DNA from: Symsagittifera roscoffensis
Taxonomy: Eukaryota; Xenacoelomorpha; Acoela; Convolutidae
Length of the DNA: 64,000 bases
Direction: 5' to 3'
Assembly (NCBI RefSeq): GCF_963678635.1
Contig: NC_087064.1
Coordinates: 69,554,123-69,618,122 of the forward strand
Below, in pieces: positions 58,700-64,000 of this stretch; the first letter of the stretch is position 1, and every line of letters begins with the position of its first letter. Below the pieces are notes generated by a model. That model made no database searches. It was not told where the DNA came from and saw nothing but the letters and a program-made list of their open reading frames with translations. The position numbers and the translations under genes are program-made.

Positions 58700-59217
58700 T
58701 TAATGTTTATTGTTTTGGTTTTCTTTGCGGTGTTTTTTAGATGGTCGTTCTTCTGAAGCTTCAGATAAAATAAATGGGTTTTTTATAGGGGGACGTTCAC
58801 GGACTCGGCTACTAGAAGCTTCTTCTTCTTCTTGCAGCTCTGCTTCTGAGTAGGGCCGCTGTAAAAATCCCCAATCCGGGAGTGTAAAATCGGGAGAACT
58901 GTTATCAGTTTCATTGTATGAGTTGGCCCACGCGGTGTCCATGTAAATGTCTTCTAGAAAAGCATTTTCTTCAGCGGCTTTATGGCCAAAGGGCACTGTC
59001 GAAATTCCGTCGAAAAGTAGAAAACGTTTTGAGTCGAATGGTGATAATGCAAGTTTGTTTTGTTTCACTGTCATATTGGTGTGACCTTTCGAAACTACAT
59101 TATAGTTGTATACTCTCATTGTTTTTCCGGTGAATAATGTGTCCCTGAAGGTTTGGTGGACCAGTTCTCTCTGTGCACTCCGTTTAATTCCTTTGGCACT
59201 CAATTTTTGAGTGCCTT
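58700..59217 (-). CDS. Polymerase exon 3: conserved C-terminal block
   Basis: Residues about 1205-1376. The sequence SAKGIKRS, then LALSPFDSKRFLLFDGISTV and PFGH, is the standard C-terminal signature of metazoan DNA_pol_B_2 proteins ('N.laLSpfDdKRy...G......GH'), which confirms that the exon belongs to the polymerase. An acidic stretch (ELQEEEEAS) and a basic tail (PSKKHRKENQ) follow, the latter suitable for nuclear import. Stop at 58702-58700. Confidence 0.88.
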
Positions 59218-62200
59218 CTAAACAATAGCAAAATTATTATTCTTTTCTACAACGTTGGGGATAGCTTCATTTCACTTCAGCAACTCAATTTATACCGAAC
59301 AAAATTTGATTCATTTTACCAAAAAAGAGCAGAAGACTCTAAATTATGATTAAAAAAGAGGAAACAAGAGGGAATATGTTGTCAGATAAATCAACGTTTA
59401 GGCAACATTGTATAATGTTGCCTAAATCAGCTAAATGCCCATAGTTTAATGCAACAAATTAAGGGGTGTAGGTAGGTTGGTGGTGGTATTTTTGTTCTGT
59501 AAAAGGTAGGAATGGGGGGTGGAAGGGTGGCTTAAATTTTATTTACCATTAAGGACGACCGAATATAGTTTCGGTTTTAGGGCGATGAATTCTCTGATCG
59601 GCTTCCCACCAGTCTCGTCTTTGAACTTCAGCACAACTTTCTTGTTGGTATCCTCGAACAAGAAATGGTCCTTATCGTAATTTGAAAAGTCGAAATCAGC
59701 TTTTATTTTCTCCAAGTCTCGGTAAACGTCATCAGTTTTTATGGCGTAAATAAAACTATCCGTGTCGGAGTAAAGGAGTTCCAAGTTTAGATTTGGTTTC
59801 ATTTTTTGATAGTGAAACTGAAACATGAAACGCTTGGCGAGGTCTAGGATGGTCGCACCAACTATCATAGGTTTATCCCACAATATTTTTGTTACTGAAA
59901 AGCTAATTGTGGCTAATTGATCGTCAATGATTTGAAAGCTTTTCATTGTGCTCAGAGCTGTTTTTTGTAAAAGTTCTCTCTCATTCCTTACAATCTCCAG
60001 CTTCTTTCTTCCTAACTTAGACTCCATTGTCTTACCGAAAGCTGAATTAACAATTAGCTTGTAGAAGTTCTCCTGGAATTTATTTACCGCGGCTTTTCGT
60101 AGGCGGGTGTTGAGGTCGACAAAGGGTGCCATCCAGTGACTTTGGCGGAACTGAAGAACTTTTCCGAGGTGAGTTATTTTCATTCCTAGCTCATGGTACA
60201 ATTTTAGGGTAAGGTAGTGCAAAACATAACCTTCTTTAGGATGCAAGGTCTGTAGAAGCTTTGGCACTTTTGGCAGTGTGGTGATTCCCAATTTTCCCAA
60301 CATGTCGACTTGCTCGTTGCTCATTGCACCGATGTCCACTACTTCACGAGAGGGGGCAAGGGGGTAATCAGCAAAGAAGTCGTGAAGCTCTTCGGGTATG
60401 GTTAAATTGACTTCAACTATATAACCCCATTCTGATGTTTCGCTGGTGAGCAGTATGTCTGCCAGACTTTTTTCAACTATTGAAAAATCGTTTAAGGGCA
60501 AAGGGCAGTGTTTCATTATCCCCCCGTACAAATTGTTTGCATCAATATTGAGGATGTAGCTTGATGGTTCTGAGGGCGAAAAATCGTCGAGGTATTTATT
60601 GTTTGCTTTGTAAAATCGGCGCGCGTAAATCGACGACATGCCTCCTCGTATCATTCGCTGCACAAGGTCTAGATGTTCACGGTCCGTTAAGAGTTTCAGT
60701 TCGGGCTTACAAACTTTTAGAAAGGCGTCCCCGGAAAGGTTACTTGCCGTGAAGTAACAGGCGCAATCCAGCCCGTATGTTTGATAGCAAACTTCACGAA
60801 AAGCTTCGAAAACGGAAGCAAGCAATAGCACATCTGTAGTCAAGTACAAGTCGTGGTAATCACCAAGTGAGCCACACTTCAGTTCGGTGAAAACTTTAAG
60901 GGCATGATTGTACTCGCTTCTTGAAACACTCACATCCCCTCCTGTTAGACTATTTTTCCACATTGCTCGTGGGGGAAGGCGAGTTTCTCGGAATTTTTCG
61001 AATGAGTTGAAGTATGAGTAGGGGTAATGCCCTTTCTGTTTCAACAGACTGACTTTTTCACGTGAGTGGCCGAGTTTTTCAAAATAGTTCTCCAGCAGAA
61101 AAAACTTTTCGTTGGGCAAATTATCGACAAGTTTTGCCAACGATGCCAGCATGAACCTATACGAATCGATGAATCTCAGATTTTCGTAGAGTTTTTTGAT
61201 TTTTCCGTTTTTGTCCGTGTACGTTTTTATGTAGACTGAGATTGTCAAGGATATATATTTTTCTTCAGATGCGGGTATTACGGAAAAAGTGTTTTCCGAA
61301 TCGCTTTTTGCCAGCGCTTTGATTATAAAGTGTAAATCATAATTTGACAAATTATGAGCTACCACTGGAATGTAATTTGTTGTTTTTCTATTAACGTTAC
61401 ACTCATTGTGTGCCCAACCCAGAAACTTGTTGGTGTAATGGCAATGATCAAGTACCACTTGATCATTGTCGGAAAAATCATTCTCGCATATCCAACAAAT
61501 TGTAGCATCTTCCCGTTCCTGGTCTGTTATACCAGTGAAAGTGTAATATTTCCTTTTTTCTACGTAAATTTGTCTCGCTAACGATTCAAGGGAGCTAATT
61601 AGCTCTTCCATCACATTCGGTCCTCTTTTAAGCTCAAACTTTAACAGGTCTTTTTTCCCAAATTCGATTACTGCTAACGCGTAGCCGCACGGTTGATGGA
61701 TTTCAATTGTTTGCGTGCTAGATTTTCGCGGATCAGGTTGCGGTCCGTATACTGGTAAGAGCAGTGACTCCAAATCAAAGTAGATTACTCTGGGTACGTA
61801 CCAACGAGCTGTTAAGTTTTTGAACTTGTGGTCATCTTTTCCCGGCTTGGGCATTGTTATGACGACATCTTCGTCTTGGTAGCACAGTTCTTGATGTCTT
61901 CTCAAAGTTTCGAATGAAGCGCATGTGTGGAAACATTTGCGACAAATCTCAGATTGAAATCGGTGCACTTTGTGCCGCACGTACTCGACCAGTTTCTGGA
62001 GATCACTTATCAACACATAGTGATATTTTGATCCATCTGTCAGCAGCAACAAGTCCACAATCAGGCTAGTAGTGAATCTGCTCGATACTCTTATGGGCAA
62101 CAATTCGCCATCGTTGTACCTGAACAGAAAAATAATTTTTATACCTAGGTTTGAAATGAAATAAAAAGGGTGTTTGAATAGGTGAAGAACATTATTGAAG

Positions 62201-63280
62201 GAATTTTAAAATTTTTAGAAGGAAATTAGAATTTGCTTACCGGAAGACGTTGATTTGACAATTGTTCAACTTTTCAAATCTGTCCATATCCATCAGACCC
62301 ATTGGCATTTCGTATTCCCCATTGATTTTCACAATTCCTTCTTTGTCGAGATTGTAGGTTGAGACTTTGTTTTTCTCCAGCCACCGTCTAGATGTGGGGT
62401 AGAGGGCCGGCTCATTCACATTGTGATATGCGGCAACAAAGGAGTAGAGAAAGCAACGGTCATCATCTTTAGTGTTGATATTTGTGAGCAGAGTAGATGC
62501 TGCGCTGAGTGCATCAGGTAGCTCGAGGTAGGATCCTGCTCTTATTGGTGAGAAGGCCGCGAAACTGATTTGCAATTTTTCAATTCTGTCAATAATCCAT
62601 CCGCTACCATGAGAAGAGAACGAATTGACTTGGTTGACCATATGTTTAATCAGTTCCAAGAATTGAACCCCAGCTATTCCCTCGAAGTACACTGTCAATG
62701 TCTTAGTGTTCAGAAACAGCATGGTCCTTTCGAAGTTTCCACTGTCCCCGTCTTGCACAGTGGGAATTTTGATCATTCCCACTTCCACATGGAATTGCAC
62801 CTTGTTCGGACCCTCTTTGACCCTTTCCAGTATAAGAGCATCTATTTCCTCCTTGTTTTGCATCATGACTTGAAGCAAATCCATTTCTTTTTCACCAACT
62901 TTGAGATCGTATCGACGCAATTTGCCTCTGAACGCGCTTTCCGTTGGGGCAGCGGAAGACGTCGTCTCAATGCCGTCCCAAACAGGCAATGCGTGCTTCT
63001 TCAGCAAGTGTTGTCCATAGCTTTCCGCGGTGAGAAATATTGTATGGCAATAGATACAATGACTATTCGAAGTCATGTCATGTACCAGCTCGACGTGCTC
63101 TCGGGCTTCCGACAAACTCTCGAATGACTCTAGACACTCATCGCAAACAGTTTGAGGAGGAGGGGGAGGAAGGATCTTGTGAACTTTTTGCTCATGTCTT
63201 CTCAAGTTCCTTTTAGAGCTCAGTATTTTTCCGCACTGCTGGCAAGGAACAGGTGTCGCGATAGAAGTAGAGTTCGGCAT
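58700..63280 (-). CDS. Spliced protein-primed family B DNA polymerase with zinc fingers
   Basis: The gene is read as three minus-strand exons: 63280-62241, 62119-59547 and 59217-58700, giving about 1,376 residues. Both introns have GT-AG ends and keep the reading frame. The protein would copy DNA using a protein primer, as in Polintons, adintoviruses and related linear elements (Pfam DNA_pol_B_2). Domain order: three C2H2 fingers, a conserved N-terminal region, a fourth zinc motif, 3'-5' exonuclease with an endonuclease VII-like insertion, polymerase, and a conserved C-terminal block with a basic, nuclear-localisation-like tail. All catalytic motifs are present and there is no internal stop, unusual in this decayed neighbourhood. 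No integrase, ATPase or capsid gene is adjacent, so it may be an orphan or host-retained copy. Start chosen at the ATG of 63280 in AACAATGCC context. Confidence 0.9.
59218..59546 (-). other. Intron 2 of the polymerase gene (329 bp)
   Basis: Donor GTAAAT at 59546, acceptor TATTGTTTAG ending at 59218. Reading through would end the protein two codons later, before the conserved C-terminal block. Splicing restores that block in frame. The intron carries a 13-bp perfect hairpin. Confidence 0.85.
59397..59426. repeat. Perfect 13-bp hairpin in intron 2
   Basis: TTTAGGCAACATT and AATGTTGCCTAAA surround a 4-nt GTAT loop. It lies entirely within the intron. Confidence 0.85.
59547..62119 (-). CDS. Polymerase exon 2: exonuclease, Endo VII-like motif and polymerase core
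   Basis: Residues about 348-1204. A zinc motif (CRKCFHTC...HQELC) opens the exon. Exo I is YFDLES (about residue 460). CWIC then DHCHYTNKFLGWAHNECN (about 555-588) is the zinc/HNH signature of recombination endonuclease VII. Exo II is HNLSNYDLHF (about 602), Exo III YLTTD (about 772). Polymerase motif A is DANNLYGG (about 873), motif B KLIVNSAFGKTMES (about 1034), motif C YSDTDS (about 1130). A TPR1-type insert of protein-primed enzymes is expected between motifs A and B and there is room for it. The exon ends at a GTAAAT donor. Confidence 0.93.
62120..62240 (-). other. Intron 1 of the polymerase gene (121 bp)
   Basis: Donor GTAAGC at 62240, acceptor TTTTTCTGTTCAG ending at 62120. It interrupts an Arg codon after its second base. 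Conserved family sequence continues across it without loss. Confidence 0.85.
62241..63280 (-). CDS. Polymerase exon 1: C2H2 fingers and conserved N-terminal region
   Basis: Residues 1-346. Three C2H2 fingers with CX2CX12HX4H spacing occupy roughly residues 13-34, 47-68 and 75-96, the first two separated by a Pro-rich linker (PPPPPP). Basic and acidic helices follow. Then comes KVQFHVEVGMIKI, a GSGWIIDRI block, YLELPDAL and DDRCFLYSFVAAYHN, all characteristic of the N-terminal part of metazoan DNA_pol_B_2 proteins. The invariant Cys in the last block recalls papain-like protease folds, but activity is not shown. The exon ends CG|GTAAGC. Confidence 0.88.
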
Positions 63281-64000
63281 TGTTTGTTGAAGTTACTGAA
63301 GTAATTCAGGAAAATTTCAAGAAAATTTAGGAGAATTTCAAGTAGAACTGGTTATGGAAAAGCAAAAGCGAGAAGTGACTAGCACCAAAAAACTTTGCGG
63401 GTAAGGGCAAGTAGAAGCCATTAACGAGAGTTATACTTCGCCGTCTTGGCAATAAGTCTTTTCCTTTCCAAAAACAGGGTTTATTCTAGCTTTAAGCTCT
63501 ATATGTCTCATCACTCTGCTCAAGTGGAGGGGTTTTGTATACTAAAAACTGATTCATTTACAGCCTCAAACTTTTGCTGTTAATTTTAAGGGTTAGCGAT
63601 AAAATTTTGGCTTTTTTTAGGCGACTGGTTTAGACTTTCAATTAACATTTCAGCACTAAATTACAAAATTTAATGCTTAGAATGATTCAGATAGAGCCTA
63701 AAACTTTTTCTGACTAATTTTAACCGTGAAACAGTAATTTCCTAATGATTTCAAGCCCACTTCTTGGTTTGCGTAAATAGGTATAATAAAAAGTAGATTT
63801 ATGAGATAAAAGTATTCAGAAAGTAAAGCCCTCAACTAACTAATTAAGTTGAAAAAATAGTAAACTTAAAAAATGAAAATTTTGCAAATTTGACACCTTG
63901 ATAGTTACCGATGCATGATAAGCATAGATTGTCATTTGAATGTGTAAAAGATATCGGAATCAAAGTTTCCTTCATGTCATTCGGTGTCCCGTGAAACATT
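63281..64000. other. Upstream flank of the polymerase gene
   Basis: AT-rich with a small 'ggaaaatttcaagaaaatttagg' repeat at about 63309-63340. No promoter element, partner gene or element terminus can be supported before the window ends. Confidence 0.4.

Noticed and set aside
62570-63127. 185-codon plus-strand frame
   Set aside because: It is antisense to polymerase exon 1, which carries clear zinc fingers and conserved blocks.

Overview
The window is AT-rich eukaryotic DNA, almost certainly from an invertebrate animal. The evidence is a BEL/Pao LTR retrotransposon (a metazoan group), GT-AG introns, long A/T runs, many kinds of non-autonomous repeat, and no bacterial gene layout. The species cannot be fixed from sequence alone. 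Very little looks like living host coding sequence. The window is dominated by mobile elements at different stages of decay, plus one well-preserved spliced gene.

Layout. 1-6.3 kb holds degenerate interspersed elements and a decayed repeat of about 300 bp that includes an inverted stretch. 6.3-9.3 kb is a 3 kb satellite with a 13-bp unit and higher-order duplications. 10.6-13.1 kb is a 1.27 kb tandem duplication ending in GTCGAA-rich arrays. 14-18 kb carries several small inverted-repeat elements, one with a clear 8-bp target-site duplication (TSD), and a 101-nt near-perfect hairpin. 21.4-22.2 kb is a broken Tc1/mariner-type transposase. 22.5-29.6 kb is a nested set of repeated segments. 29.6-41.0 kb is a decayed BEL/Pao retrotransposon whose 5' LTR and leader are present twice in near-identical tandem form. 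41-53 kb is rich in one element of about 500 bp with no terminal inverted repeats, subterminal inverted TGTTCCGACT motifs and a conserved stem-loop near one end, including three copies head to tail. This architecture matches Helentron-associated elements (HINEs). 53-58 kb is mostly non-coding, with one GC-rich Gly/Ser-rich exon on the minus strand and three small inverted-repeat elements.

58.7-63.3 kb (minus strand) is the most intact gene: a three-exon, protein-primed family B DNA polymerase of about 1,376 residues. It has three N-terminal C2H2 zinc fingers, an embedded endonuclease VII-like HNH zinc motif, all three exonuclease motifs and polymerase motifs A, B and C, plus a conserved C-terminal block in a third exon. 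No integrase, packaging ATPase or capsid gene is visible next to it, so it is either an orphan or the edge of a Polinton/adintovirus-like element cut by the window.

The genes do not form a pathway. Autonomous elements (BEL, Tc1/mariner, PolB gene) sit among non-autonomous ones that must rely on proteins encoded elsewhere. No rRNA, tRNA, CRISPR array or bacterial-type operon was seen.
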